DNA of 34,454 nucleotides from a virus. The stretch is from positions 1 through 34,454 of the IMG/VR virus record IMGVR_UViG_3300020176_000049; one strand, written 5' to 3'. Below are positions 13,670 through 21,305 of the stretch, one piece after another (the stretch's first letter is position 1; every line of letters begins with the position of its first letter). The position numbers and the translations under genes were made by a program. Under the pieces are notes generated by a model, which was given only the letters and a program-made list of their open reading frames with translations, did not search any database and was not told where the DNA came from.

Positions 13670-14019
13670 GCGAGCGTGCAAAATTGGTTAAACAACTCAA
13701 CAAAAAAGGTATCGTTATTCCCGAAGGCGCAAAAGTCGCAGACCTTCGTCACCGAGCCGAACATTGGTTATCCCGCAACGGATGGCTTGTTCGTTTAGCC
13801 AAACCTGCTTCACGCAAACCCAACAGTCCCCTGTCGCTACTTCCCGACGCAAACACCTATTGGATTCCCGATAGTCGCATGGCTAAGGAAATCGTTGAAA
13901 CCAAGTTGGTTTTTGTGCTTGGTCGCACACCCGTTGCACCAAAAGGAGTTGAAGTCATTGATGTCCCCAAAGATTTTAACGACAAATGGCCTGTCAATGG
14001 GTTAGGTGAAGAAGAATGA
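13666..14019 (+). CDS. Head-region protein, unknown
   Basis: A 117-aa protein. Residues 1-35 form a short helical unit (AKLVKQLNKKG, AKVADLRHRAEHWL) that looks like a SAP- or HeH-type DNA-binding helix pair: helix, short IPEGAKVADLR linker, helix. The rest is Pro-rich and beta-like (TYWIPDSRMAKEIVETKLVF). HeH/SAP-like domains are common in phage head genes between capsid and connector. The ATG overlaps the preceding stop, and the gene overlaps the next one by ATGA. No stronger family match is claimed. Confidence 0.6.
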   Translation: MSERAKLVKQLNKKGIVIPEGAKVADLRHRAEHWLSRNGWLVRLAKPASRKPNSPLSLLPDANTYWIPDSRMAKEIVETKLVFVLGRTPVAPKGVEVIDVPKDFNDKWPVNGLGEEE

Positions 14020-14402
14020 CCGTGACCACGGACAACATTCGTGATTTACTCAACAGGCCACGAGGCTTGAACGACGCTACTATCACCGAATATATTAGCA
14101 TGAGAACCGAGCAGGTCAACAAATCCGCCCGCAACCGAAGCGTTCTCGCCGCCGACTCACCCAATGTAGTGACAGAAGCACAAAAGGAAACTGCCATTAA
14201 GGCTCTTGTTTGTGCTGATTGTTTGCAGGTGATGATTGATACAATTCCTTCGTATGTCAACGAGTCCGAGCGAAAAGAGCAAGACATTCGGCTAACCGCA
14301 CAGTTGCGGGGCTTCATTAAGCGTGGCGAGGATATGCTCGCTCTTATCTCGGAAGTTGGTGGAACGGCCTTAAAAACCGGTAAAACCAAGACGAGGCTTT
14401 GA
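14016..14402 (+). CDS. Head-tail connector-like protein
   Basis: A 128-aa mostly helical protein (ITEYISMRTEQVNKS, KETAIKALVCADCLQVMI, SERKEQDIRLTAQLRGFIKRGEDML). Size, helical make-up and position after the capsid genes suit a gp6/gp15-type adaptor that sits under the portal. GGTGAAGAAG precedes the ATG, and the start overlaps the upstream stop. The adaptor call is tentative, because another candidate (17120-17656) also fits. Confidence 0.5.
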   Translation: MTVTTDNIRDLLNRPRGLNDATITEYISMRTEQVNKSARNRSVLAADSPNVVTEAQKETAIKALVCADCLQVMIDTIPSYVNESERKEQDIRLTAQLRGFIKRGEDMLALISEVGGTALKTGKTKTRL

Positions 14403-14404
14403 AC

Positions 14405-16321
14405 ATGACGAATTATTTTTGGAGTGGTTCGGCTTCTACAAGCGCAAGCGATAACACTAATTGGCTTCCGGTTGGTTCACCGGCGGCGGGCGATGTTGTT
14501 ATTTTTAACGACCAAGGACTTCAAGATTGTGATTGGGATATTGCACTTCCCGCATCGGCTTTTTCTGTTGATGAAATTATCATTGAATCGGACTTTACAC
14601 ATAGCCTAAACCTTATACATAATATGAGGGTAAAAGGATTATTTCTTGACGGAACAGTTGCACCTGCCGCCGGAACAAAAATTATTTTTGAACACGGCGC
14701 ATCCCCTAACTTTTTTGGCTCATACAAAACTTACAACGAAAGATTTGCGCTGATTGGGGACAGCGGGGATGCAACAGGTGTCATTTTTGAAATGCTTGGG
14801 TCGTCTACTCCCGTGACTAAATTTGATGATGGGGCGCATCCTACGGTGACCTTAACTACCGGTCGTTTTGCACCGGACTATGTAGCACCTACCGGAACCA
14901 GCGGAAAAGCCACCTTTGATTCTTTTACGGTATCTTCTCCGACAGATTTTTCACCGGATGGCGACTTGGTAGACAATGACAGACTCAAAGTATTTTCTTT
15001 TACAGCATTTTCAATCACCAGCACCAGCATTGACTTTGGATTGGCTACCGTAGAATACTACGCTACGGTTGGTGGGTTTTACATTCCAACAGCAGGGGCA
15101 AATGGTATGCCGTCGGGTTTTGAGGCGTATTATCGTAAAATTGTGCTAAAAGCAAATACCGCTGGACACAAATGCTTGATGAGTGACAACACCTACATTT
15201 CCGTTGAAGAATTTGAAATAGACGACGGTGTAGTGTTGAAAGGGCCTGTGGATGACACTTCGCAAGGTGCCGATATTCGCTCAATCAAAACGCCCAAGTT
15301 ACGAGGCACATGGTCGTTTAGTCAAATCTCACCCGGTATCTATCGCAGTCCCCGTCATGCTTCCGGCCCGATGCCCAAAGTCAATGGTGATTTCCATATC
15401 ACAGGTAAGTTAGATGTGGACGGACTTATTGACCCTACTGGCCTTGAATTGAATCCACAAGCCAGCAATCCCGGTGGCGTAGCCGCAAACACCCTTTGGC
15501 TTAACAGTGGAGACAGCAACAAATTGTATCTCGGCTCAAGCGAAGTCGGCGGAGGTGGTGGTGGGGGTAGCGGGACTGTCACATCAGTTGCTTTGACAGG
15601 TTCGGATGGTATAGAGGTTGATTCGGGCTCTCCTATCACAACAAGTGGAACAATCGCTCTCGGTGTTGATAAAACCAGTATGCTGTCCCATCTTAATGTT
15701 GATGATGGCGCAGATGTGACCAATGCAACCAATGTTCAAGCCGCTGGTGCGCTCATGGACTCCGAGGTGACCAATCTCGCACAAGTCAAGGCATTCAATT
15801 CAGCAGACTACGCTACGGCGGCTCAAGGTGCTATCAAGGGTCAATATCAAAAGTTTGTTCTTGATTCTTCCATAACATCTCTTACTAATGGTTCAACTGA
15901 ACAATTATCTTTCGGCCAATTTGGGCTTTCGGGTTCGGCTTTGCTATACGAACAATATGACCCTACGAGCATAACTGATTTCAGTTTTAACCCAGTCACT
16001 CCCGACTATCTTACTATCAACGCCGATGGACTGTATCAATTCACCTTTGCAGGTTTTTTGGCGGGCATATCGGGAGGTTCAACCATTGATTATCGGCTCA
16101 CGATTTCATCCACCTCTTCAAATACAGGTGATATTCTGTCGTTCCGAAACCGAACCTCCACGATTGACAGGTATTCGGGAAGCGGTGTTTCAACCGTTTA
16201 TTTGACGACAGGCAGTCAAGTTTTCTTTAGCGCATTTTGCGCTGGTCGCACTTGGGAAATTGGAGGGGTGCTTGCTGGCCCCGAAACAAGGACATTTATT
16301 GATGTAAGGAGGCTTGAATAA
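14405..16321 (+). CDS. Fibre-like virion protein with C1q/TNF-like end
   Basis: About 638 aa (640 if the TTG at 14399 is used). Residues 1-340 are beta-rich, starting with YFWSGSAS and NTNWLPVGSPAAGDVVIF, a pattern of autotransporter-like or beta-helix repeats. A glycine run at about 382-389 is a flexible hinge. It is followed by SGTVTSVALTGSDGIEV and GSPITTSGTIALGV, a motif common in phage tail fibres, then a short coiled stretch. The final 150 residues look like a jelly-roll trimer head (ADGLYQFTFAGFLAG, VSTVYLTTGSQVFFSAF). It likely binds the host surface. Lying among head/connector genes rather than at the tail end, it may be a head or neck fibre. Confidence 0.7.
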   Translation: MTNYFWSGSASTSASDNTNWLPVGSPAAGDVVIFNDQGLQDCDWDIALPASAFSVDEIIIESDFTHSLNLIHNMRVKGLFLDGTVAPAAGTKIIFEHGASPNFFGSYKTYNERFALIGDSGDATGVIFEMLGSSTPVTKFDDGAHPTVTLTTGRFAPDYVAPTGTSGKATFDSFTVSSPTDFSPDGDLVDNDRLKVFSFTAFSITSTSIDFGLATVEYYATVGGFYIPTAGANGMPSGFEAYYRKIVLKANTAGHKCLMSDNTYISVEEFEIDDGVVLKGPVDDTSQGADIRSIKTPKLRGTWSFSQISPGIYRSPRHASGPMPKVNGDFHITGKLDVDGLIDPTGLELNPQASNPGGVAANTLWLNSGDSNKLYLGSSEVGGGGGGGSGTVTSVALTGSDGIEVDSGSPITTSGTIALGVDKTSMLSHLNVDDGADVTNATNVQAAGALMDSEVTNLAQVKAFNSADYATAAQGAIKGQYQKFVLDSSITSLTNGSTEQLSFGQFGLSGSALLYEQYDPTSITDFSFNPVTPDYLTINADGLYQFTFAGFLAGISGGSTIDYRLTISSTSSNTGDILSFRNRTSTIDRYSGSGVSTVYLTTGSQVFFSAFCAGRTWEIGGVLAGPETRTFIDVRRLE

Positions 16322-16506
16322 TGAGGTCTATGCTTGAAATTCTAACTGAAAACTACCCTAATTTTGATTGGACTACTTTTGAAGTCTTGCCGATTGTTCA
16401 TTTGTCAAGAACAGGCGAATACCGAGTTGTTGAGTCTCGTTGGCCTACCGACACATACCCAACAATGCCTTCATCAAATGACATCAAGGGGTGGCTGAAT
16501 GGATAA
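16321..16506 (+). CDS. Small protein after the fibre gene
   Basis: A 61-aa protein with GGAGG 9 nt before the ATG and a TAATG overlap with the fibre gene. The part EYRVVESRWPTDTYP with a PSSNDIKGWLNG end loosely recalls short proteins or domains that follow tail fibres in bacteriophages (W-x-P...-x-P pattern). A fibre-assembly or fibre-attachment partner is possible, but the similarity is weak. Coupling to the fibre gene is clear. Confidence 0.6.
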   Translation: MRSMLEILTENYPNFDWTTFEVLPIVHLSRTGEYRVVESRWPTDTYPTMPSSNDIKGWLNG

Positions 16507-16597
16507 ATGGTTAGAAGAATATGTAGACATGATAATGAAGCAACAAGTTGTTCGCAATCGTATTTTTAAGAAAAAAAAAGGTGAAAAAAATGAGTAA
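16499..16597 (+). CDS. 32-aa basic microprotein
   Basis: A very short frame starting at an ATG that overlaps the preceding stop (ATGGATAA). The product begins MDKWLEEYVDMIMKQQ and ends in a Lys-rich stretch. The end overlaps the next start at 16590. The overlaps on both sides argue for translation, but the size makes it uncertain. No function can be proposed. Confidence 0.4.
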   Translation: MDKWLEEYVDMIMKQQVVRNRIFKKKKGEKNE

Positions 16598-16763
16598 AAG
16601 AAAAGGAAAAATTGTATATCAACCGCCGGAACGGTGCTACACCAATGTCAACATTGAAGAGACACCTCATGGCTACAAGATTTATCGGGTAGGGGAAAAC
16701 CGCCATTTTACCGTCATCCCGCTATCCGCCGCAAAGGAAGTCTTATACCACAAGGAGGACTAA
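16590..16763 (+). CDS. 57-aa basic protein, unknown
   Basis: Begins MSKRKGKIVYQPPERCY. The ATG at 16590 is preferred to an upstream in-frame ATG at 16548 because AGGTGA lies 5 nt ahead of it. The product is basic at the start and beta-like afterwards (GYKIYRVGENRHFTVIPL), with one cysteine. Family unknown. It belongs to a run of five tiny genes between the fibre and the connector. Confidence 0.6.
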   Translation: MSKRKGKIVYQPPERCYTNVNIEETPHGYKIYRVGENRHFTVIPLSAAKEVLYHKED

Positions 16764-16767
16764 AGAC

Positions 16768-16974
16768 ATGGACATTGAGACAATGCTACTTATCGGAACC
16801 GCTATTTTAGTTGACCTACTCGTGCTTGCCTACGCTGGCAAATGGTTGCTTGCCAAGTGGAAAGAAATGAAGGCCGATGGCAAAATCACTGTTGATGAAA
16901 TTCTTGACGCCGCCGAAGAGGTGGTTGAAATGGTCAAAGACACCGTAGAAAAATTGGAAGGCGAAGAAGAATGA
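16768..16974 (+). CDS. Small single-TM protein
   Basis: A 68-aa protein with one membrane helix near residues 6-30 (LLIGTAILVDLLVLAYAGKWLLA) and an amphipathic acidic helix after it (EILDAAEEVVEMVKDTVEKLEGEEE). AAGGAGG lies upstream of the ATG, which favours good expression. The end overlaps the next gene by ATGA. Size and shape fit a small virion or membrane protein; a holin role cannot be shown. Confidence 0.65.
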   Translation: MDIETMLLIGTAILVDLLVLAYAGKWLLAKWKEMKADGKITVDEILDAAEEVVEMVKDTVEKLEGEEE

Positions 16975-17120
16975 GCGACGAGCGGTTTGACTCCATAGAA
17001 CAACGACTTGTTCTGCTTGAGCAAGCCGTTTTTGAGTTGTCTACAATGGCAAAGTATCTCAAGTATGCCGCAGTTGCCCTGTTCGCTTCGCTTGGCGTTG
17101 ATGTGCAGGGGGCGATGTGA
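16971..17120 (+). CDS. 49-aa protein with hydrophobic C-terminus
   Basis: A small protein with an N-terminal coiled-coil-like helix (IEQRLVLLEQAVFELSTM) and a moderately hydrophobic end (LKYAAVALFASLGVDV). It overlaps the previous gene by ATGA and the next start by one base. It may pair with the single-TM protein encoded just before it. Family not recognised. Confidence 0.6.
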   Translation: MSDERFDSIEQRLVLLEQAVFELSTMAKYLKYAAVALFASLGVDVQGAM

Positions 17121-17656
17121 TGGTCTACTATTGCACTACATCCGATGTTGGCTCTCGCCTTGCTCTTGACAGCGCACAGCGAAGCCGTGCTTCAAATCGT
17201 CTAACCAGTGTCATTCGTCGTGCTACGATTGACATTGACCAAACCTTCCGAGACTACGGGCGCGATGTCCCAAGTGACCACATCGCAGAAACAACTCTCA
17301 GCGGCGCAATTAGCGCAGGTGCAACGACAATCACCCTGTCTGACGCATCCGGCTTTTCAAGTGCTGGAAACGGAAATGTGGACGGCGATTCTTTCAAATG
17401 GACGGGTAAATCCTCCAACGACCTTACCGGCGTCACAGGCATCTCGTTTAGCCACGCTTCCGGTGTCACCGTGCAAGAAGGTGAAATGGCCCATGTTCTG
17501 CGTGAAATTTGCGCCGACATAGCCGCCGCATATTATCTTGAGGATGAGTCCGTCTTTCAAACCGCCAGCAACGATGGGACAATCCGTGGAAACAACCTGC
17601 GAGAGCGGGGCTACATGAACCTCAAGCGGCTGGCCCACTTGGGGAGTGTGGATTGA
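17120..17656 (+). CDS. Head-tail connector protein with beta insert
   Basis: About 178 aa. The outer parts are helical (VYYCTTSDVGSRLALD ... REICADIAAAYYLEDES ... RERGYMNLKRLAHL), as in gp6/gp15-type connectors that close the portal. The middle holds a beta module with TTITLSDASGF and GVTGISFSHASGVTV, a pattern also seen in the big tail hub protein. The ATG at 17120 follows GTG at 17117, and the one at 17120 is preferred. It sits between the small genes and the neck protein, the right place for a connector. Confidence 0.65.
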   Translation: MVYYCTTSDVGSRLALDSAQRSRASNRLTSVIRRATIDIDQTFRDYGRDVPSDHIAETTLSGAISAGATTITLSDASGFSSAGNGNVDGDSFKWTGKSSNDLTGVTGISFSHASGVTVQEGEMAHVLREICADIAAAYYLEDESVFQTASNDGTIRGNNLRERGYMNLKRLAHLGSVD

Positions 17657-18309
17657 TGAAGGGCGTCCACTATCAACCCATGACGAAATCTTCTTCGCAT
17701 GGGTCAATGACAATCCATGTAGATTCAAGAGAATTCAACCGTATGTTGGATAACTTGCAGAAGGACATCGCACGGGTCATGGAAGTTGCTTCCGGCGAGG
17801 CACTTTCCTACGCCAAGCAAATGACCACTAACTACCTTTACGCTCATGCTTCTATCACGCCGTTGGCAAAGTTGGTTGCTCATTCGCTGGACTACGATAA
17901 GCGAGGCGACAGAAAAGCCGTGATTCAAGGCGACGATGTCACGCTTGAAGCAAAGTTTGGTAGCCGTGGGCCACGCATCCACGGAGGAACGCTTGGGGGC
18001 GAGGGTGTCCACACCGAGCCGGACGACACGGGCGGCACATATCAAATTGCCGTAGCACTTCAAGAGGGCGTTTCTCCCGGCACATTCCCATTTACCCACA
18101 AAAGGGGAACGCGTGGAACAGCCGGTGGTGCCGCTGTTCACGGTCGTCAAGTCGGAAGCATGGGTGGCCCTACCGCTTGGTATGGCGGCGGTGGTGTTGG
18201 CTACCAATACGGCTTCCCTGCAACAGACTATTTGGGGCACGCTGAACGGTATTTCCAAAACCGAATTAAGAATGCCCTTGAAAGTAAAATGAAGAGGTTT
18301 GTAGTATGA
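17656..18309 (+). CDS. Neck or tail-completion protein (HK97 gp10-like)
   Basis: About 217 aa. The N-terminal helix MTIHVDSREFNRMLDNLQKDIARVMEVA and the following helical stretch match the HK97 gp10-like group, which joins head and tail. The middle is Gly-rich with Asp/Thr turns (GGTLGGEGVHTEPDDTGG), and there is a His/Gly-rich loop before a C-terminal helix (HAERYFQNRIKNALESKMKRF). Longer than the usual 110-150 aa because of a 90-residue insertion. The ATG overlaps the connector stop by one base. Confidence 0.65.
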   Translation: MKGVHYQPMTKSSSHGSMTIHVDSREFNRMLDNLQKDIARVMEVASGEALSYAKQMTTNYLYAHASITPLAKLVAHSLDYDKRGDRKAVIQGDDVTLEAKFGSRGPRIHGGTLGGEGVHTEPDDTGGTYQIAVALQEGVSPGTFPFTHKRGTRGTAGGAAVHGRQVGSMGGPTAWYGGGGVGYQYGFPATDYLGHAERYFQNRIKNALESKMKRFVV

Positions 18310-19370
18310 GTATCGCCACGACAGAAGAGTATTGGAATCACCGACTTAACGGTGAAAACCCGACATCCCCGACGGGAGAATTCAATGGTGCTTGGACGGC
18401 CACAGGAAGCGGCGCAAGCGAAGTGAATAAGTGGTGGGTGGTCACCGACGCCCGATACAATGTGACGCCCACAACCGACGCTTATACGCTTTTTGCGATT
18501 ATCAAATACGGCTCAACTGACCCGGACAACGGAGAAGTGCTGATGAAATTAGACAACGGGACTCACAAAGTTGAAGTGCAAGCCACTGGCAACATTCAAA
18601 CGCTTAGATTGGTGGGTGCGACAACGATTGAGACAGAATACCTTGACATCAAAATGCTGAACGATTACCCCGTTCCCCTTGCACTTCGTCTAACTCTTGA
18701 CGCATCCGGCAACGCTCGTCTGTATATGCGTGAAATGATTGAGGACGACGACGCACAAACAAAGTATCTTTCGGTGACCGGCGCAACCGGTTCAAGCCGA
18801 ACGATTGAATGGGGCAACAACACAGGAAATGTAGAATGGGCCTCGGTATATGCAACTGACAAAGGCTCTTTTTCTCCGCTTGAGTTGGCCCCCTCCGACT
18901 TGGCTACTGACACCCTGCTTCGCATGGGTCTATCCATCGTGGAGTCGCTTCGCAACAGTCGGAGGGCGCATCTCAAGACTTACCTTGACGCTGGCTCAAT
19001 CAAATACGGCTATGACATCTCACAGGAAATGATGTCCCGTAGTATTCCCCCATTTATCCATGTGCTGTTGCGTGGTCTTGGGTCGCCCACATTTGCCGCT
19101 CTTGGTGGCGGTCGGATTGACCAAGAATACGATGTTCTCATCTATGTCACCACCCGTGGCACAACCTACGAGGACGCTTACCGCTTAGGGCTCAACATTG
19201 TGGGGGAATGCTTTGATGAGTTATACACGACCACGGGATTGAACGGGACGACGGACAGTCTTTATGAGTATAGTCTTGAGTTGCAGTCACGCATGGATGA
19301 CGAGGTGACGATTTGCACACACTTGCTTACATTGACTTACATGCGCCGCATCAATATGCGACACCGGTGA
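18306..19370 (+). CDS. Tail terminator with N-terminal lectin-like domain
   Basis: A 354-aa protein. Residues 20-200 look like a LamG/concanavalin-like sandwich: alternating strands with GEVLMKLDNGTHKVEVQ, PLALRLTLDASGNARLYM and VEWASVYATDKG. Residues 205-350 resemble a tail terminator: the helix TLLRMGLSIVESLRNSR, then YDVLIYVTTRGTTYEDAYRLG and a final strand region. Terminators cap the tail tube under the neck, and the position just before the tube gene agrees. A carbohydrate-binding-type domain on a terminator is unusual. The start overlaps the neck gene by ATGA. Confidence 0.62.
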   Translation: MSIATTEEYWNHRLNGENPTSPTGEFNGAWTATGSGASEVNKWWVVTDARYNVTPTTDAYTLFAIIKYGSTDPDNGEVLMKLDNGTHKVEVQATGNIQTLRLVGATTIETEYLDIKMLNDYPVPLALRLTLDASGNARLYMREMIEDDDAQTKYLSVTGATGSSRTIEWGNNTGNVEWASVYATDKGSFSPLELAPSDLATDTLLRMGLSIVESLRNSRRAHLKTYLDAGSIKYGYDISQEMMSRSIPPFIHVLLRGLGSPTFAALGGGRIDQEYDVLIYVTTRGTTYEDAYRLGLNIVGECFDELYTTTGLNGTTDSLYEYSLELQSRMDDEVTICTHLLTLTYMRRINMRHR

Positions 19371-19373
19371 AAC

Positions 19374-19383
19374 GCTTAAATAA
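19374..19383 (+). promoter_or_regulatory. Possible promoter for the tail tube gene
   Basis: CTTAAATAAC lies just after the terminator stop and about 40 nt before the tube ATG at 19422. A start of transcription about 27 nt downstream would leave a short leader holding AGGTGA. A separate promoter would suit an abundant protein. It rests on A/T content and spacing only. Confidence 0.35.
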
Positions 19384-19421
19384 CAACCGCAAGGTAGAAA
19401 GAACACCGAAAGGTGAACACC

Positions 19422-20399
19422 ATGAGTGGATTTAACAACCGATATGTTTCCATTGTGAAAGAAACGACTTACGGGACTGACCCCGGAAGCGGAGAAGTGT
19501 ACGGCGAAGTTGACGACGAGTCCATCAAGCACACCTACGATGTCCTTCAACGCACGGACATGAGCCGCTACGGAACGGCTAAGTCCAATACGGGTAAGGA
19601 GTTTTCCGAAGGCGACATCAACCTCGCTATGACCACGGACGACTTTACCGGCCTCGTGCTTTCGGGTCTGTTCCCAACGGACACCGTGACCGGTTCCGGC
19701 GACCCTTACACCCACACCTTTACCGAGGCTGGCACCGACCGTTCTTTTACCGTCAAAGTTGGCCGTGAAGAAAAAGAACACACCTACACCGGTGTTGCCA
19801 TTGACAGTCTTTCTGTAAGCGCAAACATCAACGAATACGCTATGGTCACTGCCTCCATGATGGGCAAGGCAGAAAGCGTAGTTGGTACCCTCAGCACCCC
19901 AACCTTTGCCGACCGAGCCGCCCTGTATTTCTCCGATGCCAAGATTTTCTTCAATGGCAACGGAACGGCTTCCAACCTCGTGAAATCCATCTCCTTTGAC
20001 ATCTCCCTTAACCGTGATGGCGACAACGCCTGTGGCCTCGGTGATGCAACCTATGTTCGCCTTCCACCAAGCCAACGCCGTGAAATCAGCGGAACGATTG
20101 AGTTTAACAAGATTATTCACACGGCAGTTTCCGACGAGCCAACCTACACGCAATTGACTTCCGCTGACGGCCACGAGTTGTCCGGCAGTGGTGTTGAGTT
20201 AAAGGTTCAATTTGGCGACGAAAGCACCGCCGACATGATGGTATTCAACTTCTACAAAATCCGCTTTGAAGCACCCGACGCCAATGTGTCGGGCCGTGAT
20301 ACGCAAACCATGTCTGTGCCATTTATTGCTCTTTACAGCACCACCGATAACAAGATGATGGATGTTGCCATGAAGAACGCTACATCCGGTGCTTACTGA
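19422..20399 (+). CDS. Major tail tube protein
   Basis: A 325-aa beta-rich protein, starting with ATG 19422 because AGGTGA lies 6 nt ahead (an in-frame GTG at 19413 is less likely). It opens with NNRYVSIVKETTYGTDPGSG, a segment common at the start of phage tail tube proteins, and carries GVAIDSLSVSANINEYAMVTASMMG, close to the tube-protein core where a strand pair is followed by a loop. Tube rings stack along the tape measure. The gene lies between tail terminator and tail chaperones, as in siphoviruses, and no sheath gene is present. Confidence 0.8.
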   Translation: MSGFNNRYVSIVKETTYGTDPGSGEVYGEVDDESIKHTYDVLQRTDMSRYGTAKSNTGKEFSEGDINLAMTTDDFTGLVLSGLFPTDTVTGSGDPYTHTFTEAGTDRSFTVKVGREEKEHTYTGVAIDSLSVSANINEYAMVTASMMGKAESVVGTLSTPTFADRAALYFSDAKIFFNGNGTASNLVKSISFDISLNRDGDNACGLGDATYVRLPPSQRREISGTIEFNKIIHTAVSDEPTYTQLTSADGHELSGSGVELKVQFGDESTADMMVFNFYKIRFEAPDANVSGRDTQTMSVPFIALYSTTDNKMMDVAMKNATSGAY

Positions 20400-20409
20400 G
20401 GTGGTTTGA

Positions 20410-20604
20410 TTGGCAAACAACGGCGGCACAGCGATTCCCGACAAGACCAAATTAACGGTCTTGACCTTTGAGGGAACAGCCGCCGCTGTGACCACGGCTT
20501 TGCGAGCCGCAATCGCAAACGACGACATCATTATCAATGCGTCTACAAGCAGAAAGAAAGACAGCAACACCGTGATTTGCACAGTTGTTGCGATTATAGC
20601 ATGA
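20410..20604 (+). CDS. Small beta-type protein after the tube gene
   Basis: A 64-aa protein starting at TTG with GAGGTGG 5 nt upstream. It has strands KLTVLTFEG and NTVICTVVAII around an Ala/Thr helix (AAVTTALRAAIAND). Unknown family. The very strong ribosome site argues for real expression, perhaps as a tail accessory. Confidence 0.6.
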   Translation: MANNGGTAIPDKTKLTVLTFEGTAAAVTTALRAAIANDDIIINASTSRKKDSNTVICTVVAIIA

Positions 20605-20644
20605 GTATAGTATTCCCCTAAAAGGAAAGAGAAGTGAAAAAAGT

Positions 20645-21007
20645 ATGCCTGTTTTGACAAAAGAGTTTGAATTAGACGATGGAACAAAAATCACCTGCCG
20701 ACAAGCAGGTGGTATGACCAAGTTAAGGATTGAGAACATCCAAGCACGAGTTTTTCGTGACCACATGCACTTTGGTTTGGACACCTCCGAATGGACGGAA
20801 GAACAACAGAAGCAGTTTGCCGAAGCCTTGGAAAAGGAAGGCGCAGGTCTTGAATCCCAAATGCGTGAATGGATTCCTCGCTCAATCATTGAGCCAAAGG
20901 ACTTTGATGTGGATTCGCTGACCAGCGAAGAGTTGCGGATGATTCTTGGCTTCGTGCGTGGGGACGACCCGGATGGTGCGCCCCCTTTGGACAATTCTTC
21001 CGAGTAG
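20645..21007 (+). CDS. Tail assembly chaperone (G-like)
   Basis: A 120-aa protein. The start resembles T4-like/lambda-like G proteins: KEFELDDGTKITCRQAG, then helices (EEQQKQFAEALEKEG) and an acidic end (RGDDPDGAPPLDNSSE). It lies right before the tape measure gene, as such chaperones do. A slippery heptamer 20983-20989 near its 3' end permits a -1 shift into the next frame to yield a longer G-T type product. The ribosome site GAAGTGA is about 7 nt before the ATG. It should coat the tape measure during tail assembly. Confidence 0.7.
   Translation: MPVLTKEFELDDGTKITCRQAGGMTKLRIENIQARVFRDHMHFGLDTSEWTEEQQKQFAEALEKEGAGLESQMREWIPRSIIEPKDFDVDSLTSEELRMILGFVRGDDPDGAPPLDNSSE
20983..20989 (+). promoter_or_regulatory. 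-1 ribosomal frameshift site CCCTTTG
   Basis: The heptamer C CCT TTG fits the X-XXY-YYZ rule in the frame of the upstream chaperone gene. Slipping one base back keeps CCC and TTT pairing. The zero frame stops six codons later (21005-21007), while the -1 frame is open from 20908 to 21291. The downstream frame's own ATG (21022) has no ribosome site. This is the common tail-chaperone recoding signal of long-tailed phages. Confidence 0.65.
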
Positions 21008-21291
21008 CACCAACGCTGTGCATGGCCTACAAAGGCACCCTTCCCTCCGAGTTGTGGGACAGGTATGATGGCGAAGGCGGTCAAGAGCGCATGACCATTG
21101 ATTTGCTCGTGGCTATGGACATCAACGACAAAATCACCGAAGCGACCGGCAAAGCCAAAAAGAAATTTGACGGTAAAGGTATGGTGGCTCGTCGCAACCA
21201 AAAGCGACAACAACGCCAAGTCTTAAACGACAATGAAAGTGTAGCCTTTTTACAGGGCTTAGGCTTGCCCTTAGAGCGTAGCGATAGTTGA
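20986..21291 (+). CDS. Tail chaperone T-domain, made by -1 frameshift
   Basis: In the -1 frame the sequence continues GQFFRVAPTLCMAYKGTLPSE and so on to the stop at 21291, giving about 100 residues joined to the first 115 of the G-like protein (about 215 aa). The T part contains GTLPSELWDRYDGE, a match to the short helix-loop of lambda T-like domains, and a Lys-rich helix. Independent translation from ATG 21022 would give 89 aa, but no ribosome site is visible. The product should guide tape measure folding and tube polymerisation. Confidence 0.62.
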   Translation, partial: FGQFFRVAPTLCMAYKGTLPSELWDRYDGEGGQERMTIDLLVAMDINDKITEATGKAKKKFDGKGMVARRNQKRQQRQVLNDNESVAFLQGLGLPLERSDS

Positions 21292-21305
21292 GCGAGGGTT
21301 GAGGT

